NCBI RefSeq assembly: GCF_012516475.1
Contig: NZ_CP051217.1
Coordinates: forward strand, 1,054,001 to 1,118,000
DNA length: 64,000 nt
Reading direction: 5' to 3'
Source of the DNA: Parasphingorhabdus halotolerans
GTDB lineage: Bacteria > Pseudomonadota > Alphaproteobacteria > Sphingomonadales > Sphingomonadaceae
Of the stretch, positions 1 through 9,105 are shown piece after piece. Within the stretch, counting starts at the first letter, position 1. Each line of letters opens with the position of its first letter. The translations under genes were made by a program, and so were the position numbers. A model generated the notes under the pieces. It saw only the letters and a program-made list of their open reading frames with translations, searched no databases and was not told where the DNA came from.

Positions 1-186
1 CAATCATGGTCAATCGGCGGATTTGCTCCTATGGCCAGCAACCTCCCTTTGGTGCTTGCCGCAACGGCCGGAACCACGGGCTTACAAACCATCCTGGGTG
101 GCTTCTTGTTCGCCATCATATCCGGGCACCGCGCGGATTTTGGTGACTTTCCGTCATCAGATAGTTTGAGACGCATGGCAAATTGA
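1..186 (+). CDS. 3' end of an unidentified membrane protein (partial)
   Basis: Frame 1 is open from the window edge to a TGA at 184-186 and encodes the last 61 residues of a protein whose start lies outside. The piece contains a strongly hydrophobic stretch (about residues 12-41, from NLPLVLAA to FLFAIISG) followed by a short polar tail, as expected for a C-terminal membrane hairpin. The family is not recognised. C-terminal membrane hairpins of this kind occur in GT2 glycosyltransferases and in transporters, so both remain possible. The stop lies about 11 bp before the end of the fossil IS3 homology, which suggests the element inserted just downstream and left this gene intact. Confidence 0.45.
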   Translation, partial: QSWSIGGFAPMASNLPLVLAATAGTTGLQTILGGFLFAIISGHRADFGDFPSSDSLRRMAN

Positions 187-196
187 CGTGGGTGAG

Positions 197-706
197 TGTT
201 CGGGGAAGGAACGCTGCCCCGCGAACATGGCTCATCTTCCGATCTTCGAGCCAATCCGCTAACCCATCAGAAACATAGCTGGGAGCATTGTAGGTGAGCA
301 GGTGATGGGACTTCAAGAGCCGGTAAACACAAGCATCGGACACGAAATAGCCACTAGTGCTGGTGAACATTACCGCACGTTCGCGCGGACCAAGATCAGT
401 TGTTCAATCGGCATTTCCAGTTTCTAGTCATGGACCTCATCGGGAACCCAGTTCCATGCCCAGCGCGGTCTAGCGCGCTTCTTCCGGGCTTCCATAAAGT
501 TCTTTGACCATCTAAAATAAACACCGTGCGCCATACGTTCACCGCGGCAGAGCTCAGCGATACTGTCGTCACCGTGCCACCATTCCAGCACTATATTGCT
601 TGCAAATTGCTCGGCGCATATCCTTCACAACACGCCCTGCGGAGGCTCTGAAATTTTCCTGTTTTGGTCTTATCTCCGTTCCTGAAGCCTCTACGAGCAT
701 AGCAAA
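197..706 (-). pseudogene. Fossil IS3-family transposase, internally deleted
   Basis: On the minus strand this stretch aligns in order with the intact IS3 element at 48.7-50.2 kb. It matches the GDDSIAELCR helix-turn-helix region of OrfA (near 500-570), then the RVWNRIPAKVHDQ region (near 420-460), then YFVSEATVYRLLKAHD (near 300-345), and finally NGPSYIAGELVEYIEANKMSHLRGAPF (near 197-290). About 100 residues, including the first catalytic Asp, are missing between the last two blocks. The position matching the OrfA start codon reads ATA, and several frameshifts and stops are present. The upstream non-coding part (GTGTTTTG, then CGTAG) also matches the intact copy up to about 706. It is clearly dead. 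Confidence 0.8.
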
Positions 707-770
707 ACACCCACATGCCAAATGACCTCAATCTGTCCATCGATCGCTTGCGGAAAACACAAGGCCGATG

Positions 771-2570
771 CTATTGTTTCAGCGGTTCAGGAGCATTGAT
801 CGTTCGACATCCCTGCATCGGACCGAATTCACCCAGACTGGATTTTGTATCCGCATCGCTTTTCAACGCTCGACCGAAATAGCGCGCTATATCAGAAGTG
901 GCATCTGCTCCAACCAGAAGCACTGAAGGCCCTTTTCCACAAACCTTGATCATATCTTCTGCCGACAACAGTCGCGCATCAAGCCGCAATGGCTTAGTTG
1001 ACAGTTCAGGGTGGTTAAAAACAAGATCGGCAGCAAATGGAGCTGCGGTGCTATCAATCAGCGCAATGTCCACCTTGCTTTCAGCAATTGCCCGATCAAC
1101 TGCAGCCCATGGCGCATAAAAACTGTGGGCGAAATAAAGCTGTAACGGTACCAGAAGCCCGAAGGTAATCGCCGATGTTGTCACTAGCAATTTTTGACCT
1201 GTTTGTTTGGTCCAAATATCGTCTGGATCCATAAATTTCCAGGCATAGCCAGCAAGAATAATGGCATTTCCGAGCACTGGATGCAGATAGCGATATCCAA
1301 ATCCGTGTCCCTGATATGGTAAGAGGAGCAATAACACCGGTATCGGCAAAATCAACGAAACAGCCAGAGCTGTTGCAAACCGGTCTTTGGCTTTCAGCAC
1401 CGTATGGATGCCCACCATAGCCAGTGGGATCAGGAGCAAATGCTGCCAGGCGACAAAGCGAAATATATTGGCCAGCATGAGCATAACGCCGCCAAAGCTT
1501 ATTTCTCCAATCGCATCAGTTAACCGGGTCAGATAATCCAAGCCTGCACCGGTTTCGGTGGCAGACGTCTGAGCCAAGTTACTGATCGCGATCGGCCAGT
1601 AGAGCCAGAACAGGCAAATGACAGCATAGCCTAATAGATAAACAGCAACCCGTTGCCAGTCCCGTCTTAAAACCAGTATCGCAAGAATCGGCGCGGCGAA
1701 CAGAGGATGAAATAGCGGTTGGTGCATCCCGGTTGCGAGAAAACCGACAATAAGCGCCGCACAATCCGTTCGCCGGCGATTGAGCAGAAACAGCCAAAGC
1801 CACAACATATTGAGCCCCAGATGCCCGTTCATCGCATAGGCTGTCATCCCGGTGACCAGAACTTGACCGGACCCTGCATATAAAATCAGGCACAGCCAGG
1901 CGACGTCTCTGCGATCCGGCCATAATATTCTGGCTATTTTCCACAATGCAACTGCACCTATGGCAACGAAAAAGGGACTGGCGAATGATTGGCTGCCGAG
2001 GAAACCAAATATTGCTCTGACCGCAGCATTGACCGGAAGATAGGCCGATACCCAAGCTTCGTGCGTACCAATGGGTAAAATGAAAAGCTGATTGAGCGCG
2101 GGTGCCATCGAACGCCACTGCTCTGCAATCGGCCAAACCAGGCGACCGTCCGCAAATATAATTGCGTCGAATACCGCCATCTGTTCATCCCGACTGGCAT
2201 GATAACCGCCCAGCACGAGAAAATGCCCGGCCGTGCAGAAGATGAACAATGCTATTGCCACAAGCGCGGGGGCATATCGGTATTCCCCAAAGTTCGACAA
2301 GCTACCGAAACTTTTAGGGCCTTCCGCAGACTTGTACGATGCAAATTTCAACCAGCAAAATAACAATATCGCAGCCAGCCAGACATCCTGACGCCGGAAG
2401 TAGAAAATTGGCAAAAAATCGCTGACGTTCTTGAAACCGATCCGCGACATCGCGGTGACCGCAATGAGCATGGCAATCAGTGCAAACATGCAAATGCGAA
2501 AGGACTTTTGCAAAACAGTCATGTCGCGAAATTTATCGGGAATTGCCATTGCATCGCCATATATCAACAT
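771..2570 (-). CDS. Polytopic membrane protein, GT-C glycosyltransferase-like
   Basis: A 599-residue protein with roughly a dozen hydrophobic segments and a short soluble C-terminal tail (about residues 490-599). The first large external loop after the early membrane segments carries an SRDEQ motif (residues 126-130). GT-C glycosyltransferases such as PMT/ArnT relatives keep an acidic catalytic residue at this place. This points to transfer of a sugar from a lipid-linked donor at the inner membrane, but substrate and product cannot be read from the sequence. A second in-frame ATG (MAIPDK) at 2549 is an alternative start; neither has a strong Shine-Dalgarno. It stands alone, with the fossil IS3 downstream and a divergent CitE-like gene upstream. 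Confidence 0.6.
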   Translation of the reverse strand: MLIYGDAMAIPDKFRDMTVLQKSFRICMFALIAMLIAVTAMSRIGFKNVSDFLPIFYFRRQDVWLAAILLFCWLKFASYKSAEGPKSFGSLSNFGEYRYAPALVAIALFIFCTAGHFLVLGGYHASRDEQMAVFDAIIFADGRLVWPIAEQWRSMAPALNQLFILPIGTHEAWVSAYLPVNAAVRAIFGFLGSQSFASPFFVAIGAVALWKIARILWPDRRDVAWLCLILYAGSGQVLVTGMTAYAMNGHLGLNMLWLWLFLLNRRRTDCAALIVGFLATGMHQPLFHPLFAAPILAILVLRRDWQRVAVYLLGYAVICLFWLYWPIAISNLAQTSATETGAGLDYLTRLTDAIGEISFGGVMLMLANIFRFVAWQHLLLIPLAMVGIHTVLKAKDRFATALAVSLILPIPVLLLLLPYQGHGFGYRYLHPVLGNAIILAGYAWKFMDPDDIWTKQTGQKLLVTTSAITFGLLVPLQLYFAHSFYAPWAAVDRAIAESKVDIALIDSTAAPFAADLVFNHPELSTKPLRLDARLLSAEDMIKVCGKGPSVLLVGADATSDIARYFGRALKSDADTKSSLGEFGPMQGCRTINAPEPLKQ

Positions 2571-2732
2571 GGTTAATTTTCATCTACATTGGAACTGACA
2601 TTCCGGCACAAATGTTGTTCGGTTTCGATCCGGGGTCAGGGCCTAGTGTGAGGAGGCCTTAACTCCGTTAGAATTTTCCTGGTGCATGAAATCTAACCTT
2701 GTCGCAGAACAGACTGGTGATATTGTCAAGAT

Positions 2733-3611
2733 ATGACCCAATCATCCTTCCGCCCCCGTCGCTCCTGCCTCTATATGCCAGCATCCAATGAACGCGCACT
2801 GGAAAAGGCCAAGACCCTGTCCGCCGACACCATCATCTTTGATCTGGAAGATGCGGTTGCGCCAGATGCGAAGAGCGATGCCCGGGAAGGAGCTTTTGAC
2901 GCTGTTGGGTCCGGCGATTACGGCGCACGCGAACTCGTTGTCCGCATCAACGGCATGGACACACCCTGGTTCACTCATGATATGAAACGGATGTGTGCGA
3001 GCGGAGCGCATGCGATCCTCGTCCCGAAAGTTACCAGCGCCAAAGATATCGCTTCACTGACCGACTTTATGGAAAATGAAGAGGCCCATCTCGAAAAAAA
3101 GCTTTGGGTGATGATCGAGATGCCATTAGCAGTGATAAACATCGCCGAAATCGCGTCCATGTCGGAACATAAGCGCCTTTCCACGTTGGTTATGGGATTT
3201 AACGATCTCGCCAAGGAAATGCGTGCAGAGCAGGACCGGACTTTGTTCACCCCGGCAATGGCACAATCGATTATGGCAGCGCGCGCGCATAGCCTCAACA
3301 TAATCGACAGCGTTTATAATGATTTCAATGATCCGGATGGATTAGCGGTGGAATGCGAACAAGCACGAAAATACGGTTTTGACGGCAAGACGTTGATCCA
3401 TCCATCGCAAATTGAAATTGCCAACGCTGCATTTTCACCGAGCGCCGAGAAAATTGCCGAGGCGGCAGCGATTATTGCTGCTTTTGCTGATCCGGTTAAC
3501 GCCGGAAAAGGCGTGATCACCGTTGATGGTAAAATGACCGAAATTCTGCACCTTAAGCAAGCCAAACAGACAGTTGCAATAGCCGAAGCTATTGCTTCTC
3601 ACGGGGCTTGA
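2733..3611 (+). CDS. HpcH/HpaI aldolase / CitE-like CoA-ester lyase
   Basis: A 292-residue member of the CitE superfamily, whose TIM barrels cleave or hydrolyse CoA esters such as citryl-, malyl- or citramalyl-CoA using Mg2+. Visible features are R21 after YMPASNE, DLEDAV at 37-42, R71, the KV pair at 99-100, the metal-binding E129 in MIEMP, D158 in GFNDLAKEM, and the C-terminal DGKTLIHPSQI block (217-227). Length is normal for a stand-alone enzyme, and no citrate lyase alpha or gamma gene is nearby, so a (3S)-malyl-CoA or citramalyl-CoA type activity is more likely than citrate lyase. The actual acyl group is unknown. The aldehyde dehydrogenase gene follows 95 bp later on the same strand. 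Confidence 0.8.
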   Translation: MTQSSFRPRRSCLYMPASNERALEKAKTLSADTIIFDLEDAVAPDAKSDAREGAFDAVGSGDYGARELVVRINGMDTPWFTHDMKRMCASGAHAILVPKVTSAKDIASLTDFMENEEAHLEKKLWVMIEMPLAVINIAEIASMSEHKRLSTLVMGFNDLAKEMRAEQDRTLFTPAMAQSIMAARAHSLNIIDSVYNDFNDPDGLAVECEQARKYGFDGKTLIHPSQIEIANAAFSPSAEKIAEAAAIIAAFADPVNAGKGVITVDGKMTEILHLKQAKQTVAIAEAIASHGA

Positions 3612-3706
3612 ACGCTTCCAACTCGACAAACCCCCAAAAATTGGTTTAAGTGTTCAATTAAGACAAAATCACAGGCGAAAGCACCGCCCGTTTGGAGAGC
3701 GATAAA

Positions 3707-5161
3707 ATGGAAGCATTGGAAGCAGCAGCGGGCGAAGTGCCTAAGGAAGAAATCGAAAAACTATTCAAGGCCCAGCGCGACGCGTTTCACGCCGAACTTC
3801 CCGTGAGCTATGAAGCGCGCATGGACCGGATCAACCGTACTGCGCAGATGATCATTGATCATCAGGATGCGCTTTGTGAAGCTGTATCCAATGATTTTGG
3901 CCATCGCAGCAGCGTCCAGACGGCAATGACCGACCTGATGTCCGTCGTCGGCCACGCGAAAGACCACAAGAAAAATCTGAAAAAATGGATGCGTCCTGAA
4001 AAGCGCAAAATGGATTTTCCGCTTAACCTGCTCGGCGCAAGTGGTCAGGTGGAATATCAACCCAAAGGCGTTGTCGGAGTGATCGCACCCTGGAATTTCC
4101 CGATCAACCTTGCTTTTGACCCTGCGATTGGCGCCTTTGGTGCCGGCAACCGGGTGATCATTAAATTCTCGGAATTTTGTCCGGAAACCGGCGAGCTGGT
4201 GAAAAAACTGGTTGCGGAATATTTTGCGCCGGAGGAAATGACGGTCATTACCGGCGGTCCTGAAACTGGCAAGGCCTTTTCCGAAATCCCCTGGGACCAC
4301 CTTATCTTCACAGGCGGCGGCGGGATTGCCAAGCATGTGATGGCAGCGGCAGCGAAAAATCTGACCCCGGTGACGCTGGAATTGGGCGGCAAATCACCAA
4401 CCATCATCGGTCCCGATGCTGACGTCCAGAAATCAACCCAGCGCATTGCGATGGGCAAGATGATGAATGCGGGACAAATCTGCCTTGCGCCGGATTATCT
4501 GCTCGTGCCGCACGACAAGGAAGATGCCATTGTTGAAGGCATCGCTTCAAATGTAGCCGAACAATATCCGACCATGATTGCCAATGATGACTATACGTCC
4601 GTGATTAACGGACGACATAAAGAGCGACTGCAGGGACTTATCGATGATGCGGTTGCGAAAGGCGCAAAACAAACCGTTGTCAATCCGGGCGACGAAGATT
4701 TCTCCAACACCAACAGCAATAAAATGCCTCTCACTGTACTGCAAAACGTCAACGATGACATGCGGGTCATGCAGGAAGAAATTTTTGGTCCGGTGCTTCC
4801 GGTAAAAACCTATCGCAATCTTGATGAAGTGATCGATTATGTGAACGATCATGATCGTCCACTGGGCCTTTATTATTTTGGCGAAACCGAGAGTGACAAG
4901 CGCAAAGTTCTGGATCGCACAATTTCTGGCGGCGTTACGGTGAATGATGTGATTTTTCATATCGCGCAACATGATTTACCGTTTGGCGGCGTTGGCCCCT
5001 CCGGCATGGGCGCATATACCGGCCCGGATGGCTTCAAGGAATTCAGCCACGCCAAAGCGATCTATCGGCAACCGAAGATCAATGTGGCGAAAATCGCCGG
5101 CTTCTTGCCGCCTTATGGCGCGGCCACCGATAAAACTTTAAAACAGCAGATGAAGCTCTGA
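3707..5161 (+). CDS. Coniferyl-aldehyde-type aldehyde dehydrogenase
   Basis: An NAD(P)-dependent aldehyde dehydrogenase of the short coniferyl-aldehyde clade. It shows APWNFP (oxyanion Asn near residue 130), the FTGGGGIAKH nucleotide-binding turn, the general base Glu in LELGGKSP (about E225) and the nucleophile Cys in GQICLAPDY (about C259). It probably oxidises aromatic or aliphatic aldehydes to acids. The ATG at 3707 is preferred because GGAGAG lies 7-8 nt upstream; the upstream TTG at 3692 overlaps that site. The protein is then 484 residues, usual for this clade. A second, more divergent relative is encoded at 55648-57051. It may be transcribed with the CitE-like gene. Confidence 0.85.
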   Translation: MEALEAAAGEVPKEEIEKLFKAQRDAFHAELPVSYEARMDRINRTAQMIIDHQDALCEAVSNDFGHRSSVQTAMTDLMSVVGHAKDHKKNLKKWMRPEKRKMDFPLNLLGASGQVEYQPKGVVGVIAPWNFPINLAFDPAIGAFGAGNRVIIKFSEFCPETGELVKKLVAEYFAPEEMTVITGGPETGKAFSEIPWDHLIFTGGGGIAKHVMAAAAKNLTPVTLELGGKSPTIIGPDADVQKSTQRIAMGKMMNAGQICLAPDYLLVPHDKEDAIVEGIASNVAEQYPTMIANDDYTSVINGRHKERLQGLIDDAVAKGAKQTVVNPGDEDFSNTNSNKMPLTVLQNVNDDMRVMQEEIFGPVLPVKTYRNLDEVIDYVNDHDRPLGLYYFGETESDKRKVLDRTISGGVTVNDVIFHIAQHDLPFGGVGPSGMGAYTGPDGFKEFSHAKAIYRQPKINVAKIAGFLPPYGAATDKTLKQQMKL

Positions 5162-5185
5162 ATCGCAATCATAGCCGAAAAACCC

Positions 5186-5210
5186 GCTCATCCTGAGCCT
5201 GTCGAAGGAC
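5186..5210 (+). repeat. 25-bp repeat, left copy of an inverted pair
   Basis: This 25-bp sequence (beginning GCTCATCCTGAG) is the reverse complement of 5528-5552 at 24 of 25 positions. The two copies frame the broken GIY-YIG gene exactly, this one starting just past its stop codon. As I recall, similar CTGAGC..GTCGAAGG repeats are scattered between genes in sphingomonads and other proteobacteria. Confidence 0.8.
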
Positions 5211-5211
5211 A

Positions 5212-5505
5212 TCAACGAAGCGAGGCCTGACGGTTTCTCGCGAGAAACTTTATCTGCTCCCAGTCACCGTCGATCAATGCTTGATTTTTCGACCGGCTCC
5301 AACCCTTTAACTTTCGTTCAATCTGAAAGGCATGATCGCGAGATTGAAAACTCTCGAACCAAACGCGTTCGACTGGGCGACGACTATAAGTATATCCCTA
5401 AAAATTACCATTCTGGTGCTGGGTAAACCGGCCTTCCAGATTTTCATTATGGCCGATGTAAAAACGGCCATCAGAACATCGAAGCATGTGAACGAAATAA
5501 TCCAT
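5212..5505 (-). pseudogene. GIY-YIG nuclease-family small protein with an internal stop
   Basis: Reading the minus strand from the ATG at 5503-5505 gives a 97-codon frame ending in TGA at 5212-5214. It matches the small GIY-YIG (YhbQ/UPF0213-like) family: YFVHMLRCSDGRFYIGH at the N-terminus contains the paired-tyrosine-type motif, and the end reads KGWSRSKNQALIDGDW. A TAG at codon 36 (5398-5400), just before GYTYSRRPV, interrupts an otherwise continuous frame. Either the gene is dead or a single base was miscalled; no reassignment is suggested elsewhere. The family has a single-strand or branched-DNA nuclease fold, and its cellular role is not well defined. A nearly perfect 25-bp inverted repeat flanks it. 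Confidence 0.8.
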
Positions 5506-5527
5506 CGGTCAGTGATAACCGCAGGAT

Positions 5528-5552
5528 GTCCTTCGACAAGCTCAGGATGAGC
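5528..5552 (-). repeat. 25-bp repeat, right copy of an inverted pair
   Basis: This is the partner of the copy at 5186-5210, with one mismatch in 25. It lies about 22 bp upstream of the GIY-YIG start codon, so the two copies enclose a unit of about 370 bp. Confidence 0.8.
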
Positions 5553-5589
5553 GATGGCCGGATTTGATAACTAGTCAGCAATCAGGAGA

Positions 5590-6960
5590 TTAAGCGTCCG
5601 CTTTACGTGCCTGCCGGCGCTTGAACGACTTCGCGCCATTGTTCCAGTGCTTGGGACCATCACTGCTCGCATTCGACCCCGGACCACCGCGACCTGAGCC
5701 GCCGCCTGGACGGCCTTTACGCGAGCTATGCTTGTTCTTGGGCGGTCCGCTGCGAGTGGGACGTGCGCCAAATTTCTTCGGCTTCTGACCATAGATACGC
5801 GGAGCCACTTCTTCGCGGGCAGGTTCATCGTAACCCTCTGGCAGCGCAATAACATCTGGCTTCACGCCGGTAAGTTTCACGACATCACGCAAGAATTGGC
5901 GCTCATCGGGGGCTACTAGCGAGTAGGAAATACCTGACGCCCCTGCCCGTGCCGTCCGGCCAATACGGTGTACATATTGCTCGGAAACGTTCGGCATATC
6001 GAAGTTGATAACATGAGTGATGCCATCAACATCAATGCCGCGAGCGGCAATGTCAGTCGCGACCAATATGTTGATCTTGCCCTTCTTGAAATCACCCAAA
6101 GCGCGTTCACGCTGCGGCTGGCTTTTGTTGCCGTGGATCGCTGCGGAATGAATACCGACAGCCATCAGGTTTTTAACAACCTTGTCCGCGCCGTGCTTTG
6201 TTTGCGTAAACACCAGCATGTGATCAGGGTTTTCATTATTGATGAAATCCTTGAGCAGACGCTGTTTGTCGTCCTGATTAATATAGGTGACTTTCTGGTC
6301 CACACGCTCAGCCGTCGTCGACTGCGGCGCAACCGATACCTGCACAGGGTTGGTCAGAAACTGGTCCGCCAACTGCGAAATCGTTTTAGGCATAGTCGCC
6401 GAGAAAAACAGGCTCTGGCGTTTTTTCGGAAGCATCGGAACGATCTTCTTCAATGGGACAATAAAGCCAAGATCCAGCATCTGGTCCGCTTCGTCGAGAA
6501 CAAGAATCTCGACCTTGCTGAGTGTCAGGCAGCGCTGATCGATAAGATCAAGCAAACGGCCAGGAGTTGCGACAAGAACATCAACACCGCGCTCCAAAAT
6601 GCGCTTCTGCCGGTTGATTGGAACACCACCAAAGGCCGAAGTTACAAAAAGGCCGAGCCCTTTGGAATAGCCGGTCATACTGTCAGCAATCTGGCGCGCC
6701 AGTTCGCGGGTAGGCGCAAGCACCAGCATCCGGCATTCGTTGCGGCCTGCTCTACGTTTGTCGGTCAATAGATGATGAATGGCGGGAAGCGAGAAAGCGG
6801 CGGTCTTACCCGTGCCGGTTTGCGCAATGCCGAGAATGTCTTTGCCTTCAAGCGCAGGCGGGATCGCCTGCTGCTGGATTGGCGATGGAGTAGTGTAGCC
6901 GCCGTCGGCCACACGTTTTTGAATTGGTTCCGCAAGTGCGAAATCAGAAAATTTAGTCAA
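5590..6960 (-). CDS. rhlE: DEAD-box ATP-dependent RNA helicase, RhlE type
   Basis: A 456-residue cytoplasmic RNA helicase that unwinds structured RNA, typically in ribosome assembly, RNA turnover or cold adaptation. All core motifs are present: the Q motif (TPSPIQ), Walker A AQTGTGKT (46-53), PTRELA (83-88), TPGR, DEAD (156-159), SAT (187-189), ARGIDVD and HRIGRTARAG. From about residue 385 the tail is basic and rich in Gly, Arg, Ser and Lys, typical of RhlE proteins that use it for RNA binding. The start is a TTG at 6960 with AAGG about 8 nt upstream; no in-frame ATG fits. The gene is preceded by a long non-coding leader shared with divergent ggt. Confidence 0.9.
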   Translation of the reverse strand: MTKFSDFALAEPIQKRVADGGYTTPSPIQQQAIPPALEGKDILGIAQTGTGKTAAFSLPAIHHLLTDKRRAGRNECRMLVLAPTRELARQIADSMTGYSKGLGLFVTSAFGGVPINRQKRILERGVDVLVATPGRLLDLIDQRCLTLSKVEILVLDEADQMLDLGFIVPLKKIVPMLPKKRQSLFFSATMPKTISQLADQFLTNPVQVSVAPQSTTAERVDQKVTYINQDDKQRLLKDFINNENPDHMLVFTQTKHGADKVVKNLMAVGIHSAAIHGNKSQPQRERALGDFKKGKINILVATDIAARGIDVDGITHVINFDMPNVSEQYVHRIGRTARAGASGISYSLVAPDERQFLRDVVKLTGVKPDVIALPEGYDEPAREEVAPRIYGQKPKKFGARPTRSGPPKNKHSSRKGRPGGGSGRGGPGSNASSDGPKHWNNGAKSFKRRQARKADA

Positions 6961-7314
6961 AATTAATACCTTTGAATAGCAGCAAGTGGGCGCAGCACGA
7001 CTTTCGTACGTGCGCGTTATCGCCGTCTGTTAAGACGACCCGCGTGATCAGGCTGCCGGAAAATGAAAAGCAATGAAGGCGATAGGTTCGAGATAGGACC
7101 CTTTTTCCAAGGTTAATCTCTCACGCAGAACTCTCGCCAGACGGTTTTAAATTAATATGCCGCCTTTGCTGCAATGCAACATAGGTGTTTTTGTAATTAT
7201 GTCAACCATTACCGTGTTCCGCACTTGATGCAGCACCCTTTGTGGCTACAGTGCATTCAAGGTCATCAAGCTCCACAGCAATGGTAAATCACCAAATATA
7301 GACGGAAAAAAATT
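6961..7314. promoter_or_regulatory. Divergent rhlE/ggt intergenic region
   Basis: 354 bp with no convincing gene. On the minus strand a possible sigma-70 promoter for rhlE reads TTGCAT (7174-7179) with ATTAAT (7151-7156), 17 bp apart. It would give rhlE an untranslated leader of roughly 180 nt, a length often seen for cold-regulated helicases. This was picked by eye. The ggt side has only a weak purine stretch before its ATG. No recognisable riboswitch was seen. Confidence 0.3.
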
Positions 7315-9105
7315 ATGTATAAGACGCTGGCTTTCGCTCTTTCATCCGCAGCATTGGCTTTTTCACCGGCTTTTGCGCAAGACCAGACTGGCGCGGAAAA
7401 ACCGAAATTGGAAATAGGAGCAGGTGGAAGACCGGTGGGAGAGCCATGGTCACGAAGTCCTGTCTATGCCGCAAACGGCATGGCAGCAACGGCTCATCCA
7501 TTAGCCAGCCAGATCGCTATTGATATCCTTAAAAAGGGCGGCAGCGCGGTTGACGCAGCGATTGCAGCCAATGCAGCGCTTGGGCTGATGGAACCTACCG
7601 GCAACGGGATAGGGGGCGATCTGTTCGCGATCATCTGGGATCCAAAGACGCAAAAGCTTTATGGCCTTAATGGCTCCGGCAAAAGCCCGATGGGAACATC
7701 CTACAAGCAGTTCATGAAACAACTTAACGGCAGCAAAACCATTCCCCCGTTTGGCCCGATGCCGGTCACTGTTCCCGGAACTGTCGATGGCTGGTTTGAG
7801 ATGCACGGCAAGTTTGGCAAGCTCAGCATGAGCGAAATATTGGCGCCAACCATCAACTATGCCCGCGAGGGTCATCCAGTCGCGCCGGTCATCGCCTATT
7901 ATCTCGACAGCAATTTGAAACGCTTCAACCAGAGCGTCGAAATGATCGGCGAGTTTGACAATGCGCGCGCGACCTATTTTGCTGACGGTGCGCCGAAGAC
8001 TGGGGAGGTATTCAAAAATCCCGACCTCGCAAATACGTTAAGTAAAATCGCCGAGGGTGGCCGCGATGCTTTTTACAGCGGCGATATTGCCAGGACCATA
8101 GATACCTATTTCAAACGCATTGGCGGAAATCTGCGTTACGAGGACTTCGCAGCGCATAGCAGCAAATGGGTCGCGCCGGGCTGCGTCGATTATCGCAAGG
8201 GCTATGAATTGTGTGAACTTCCACCGAACAGCCAAGGCTTTGCAGCGCTGCAAATGACCAATATCCTGAAAAATATTGACCTCGCGCAATATCCTCGTGG
8301 ATCTGCCGAAGTGCTGCATTATATTACAGAGGCCAAACGATTGGCCTTTGAGGATGTCGCGCGTTTTTATGCTGATCCCGATGCGTCCCCTGCCCCGCTG
8401 GATTGGTTGCTTTCGGATGAATATGGCAAAGAGCGGTTCGCGTTGATTGATTCTGCGAAAGCCACACCCGAATTTGGTCCCGGTGAGCCCAAGCTGGAAG
8501 GCGAAGGCGATACCACCTATCTGACCGTTGCCGATAAAGACGGCATGATGGTCTCGCTCATCCAGTCCAACTATCGCGGCATGGGCAGCGGATTGGTCGC
8601 CGACGGTCTCGGGTTTATGTTTCAGGATCGCGGTGAACTTTATTCGCTCGATCCCAACCACCCCAATGTTTACGCACCCGGCAAACGCCCGTTCCAGACT
8701 ATCATCCCGGCGTTTATGAAAAAGGACGGAAAACCCTATATGTCCTTTGGCCTGATGGGCGGAGGGATGCAGCCCCAGGGCCATGTTCAGGTGATGATCA
8801 ACATGGTCGATTTCGGCATGAACCTGCAGGAAGCAGGCGATGCTGCGCGGCTCAATCATGATGGCGGGCGCCAGCCAACTGACGATCTGGCAGGCAATGG
8901 CGCTGACCTGCTTGGCGTGCTGAATGTCGAACCGGGAATCTCGGATGAGACGGTGGAGCAGCTAAAAGCCATGGGTCATAAGGTTGAGCGGGTGAATAAC
9001 GGCGCAATGTTTGGCGGCTATCAAGCGATTGTCCGCGATCCGCAAACCGGCGTCTATCATGGCGCTACCGAGATGCGGAAGGATGGACAAGCGTTGGGGT
9101 ACTAG
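7315..9105 (+). CDS. ggt: Gamma-glutamyltransferase
   Basis: A 596-residue N-terminal nucleophile hydrolase that removes or transfers the gamma-glutamyl group of glutathione and related peptides. A Sec signal peptide (about residues 1-21, ending AFA) sends it to the periplasm. The family blocks are clear: AVDAAIAANAALGLMEP and GNGIGGDLFAI near 79-106, a predicted self-cleavage site before T400 in GDTTYLTVAD (catalytic Thr, start of the small subunit), and GLMGGGMQPQGHVQ near the C-terminus. Family members usually read TTH at the nucleophile; here it is TTY. It converges on fghA with a 4-bp overlap. The glutathione theme of the next operon may be coincidental. Confidence 0.9.
   Translation: MYKTLAFALSSAALAFSPAFAQDQTGAEKPKLEIGAGGRPVGEPWSRSPVYAANGMAATAHPLASQIAIDILKKGGSAVDAAIAANAALGLMEPTGNGIGGDLFAIIWDPKTQKLYGLNGSGKSPMGTSYKQFMKQLNGSKTIPPFGPMPVTVPGTVDGWFEMHGKFGKLSMSEILAPTINYAREGHPVAPVIAYYLDSNLKRFNQSVEMIGEFDNARATYFADGAPKTGEVFKNPDLANTLSKIAEGGRDAFYSGDIARTIDTYFKRIGGNLRYEDFAAHSSKWVAPGCVDYRKGYELCELPPNSQGFAALQMTNILKNIDLAQYPRGSAEVLHYITEAKRLAFEDVARFYADPDASPAPLDWLLSDEYGKERFALIDSAKATPEFGPGEPKLEGEGDTTYLTVADKDGMMVSLIQSNYRGMGSGLVADGLGFMFQDRGELYSLDPNHPNVYAPGKRPFQTIIPAFMKKDGKPYMSFGLMGGGMQPQGHVQVMINMVDFGMNLQEAGDAARLNHDGGRQPTDDLAGNGADLLGVLNVEPGISDETVEQLKAMGHKVERVNNGAMFGGYQAIVRDPQTGVYHGATEMRKDGQALGY

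Noticed and set aside
5968..6771. A 267-codon antisense frame inside rhlE
   Set aside because: rhlE carries all helicase motifs; the antisense product has no recognisable domain.
8038..8859. A 273-codon antisense frame inside ggt
   Set aside because: Shadow of a well-supported gene.
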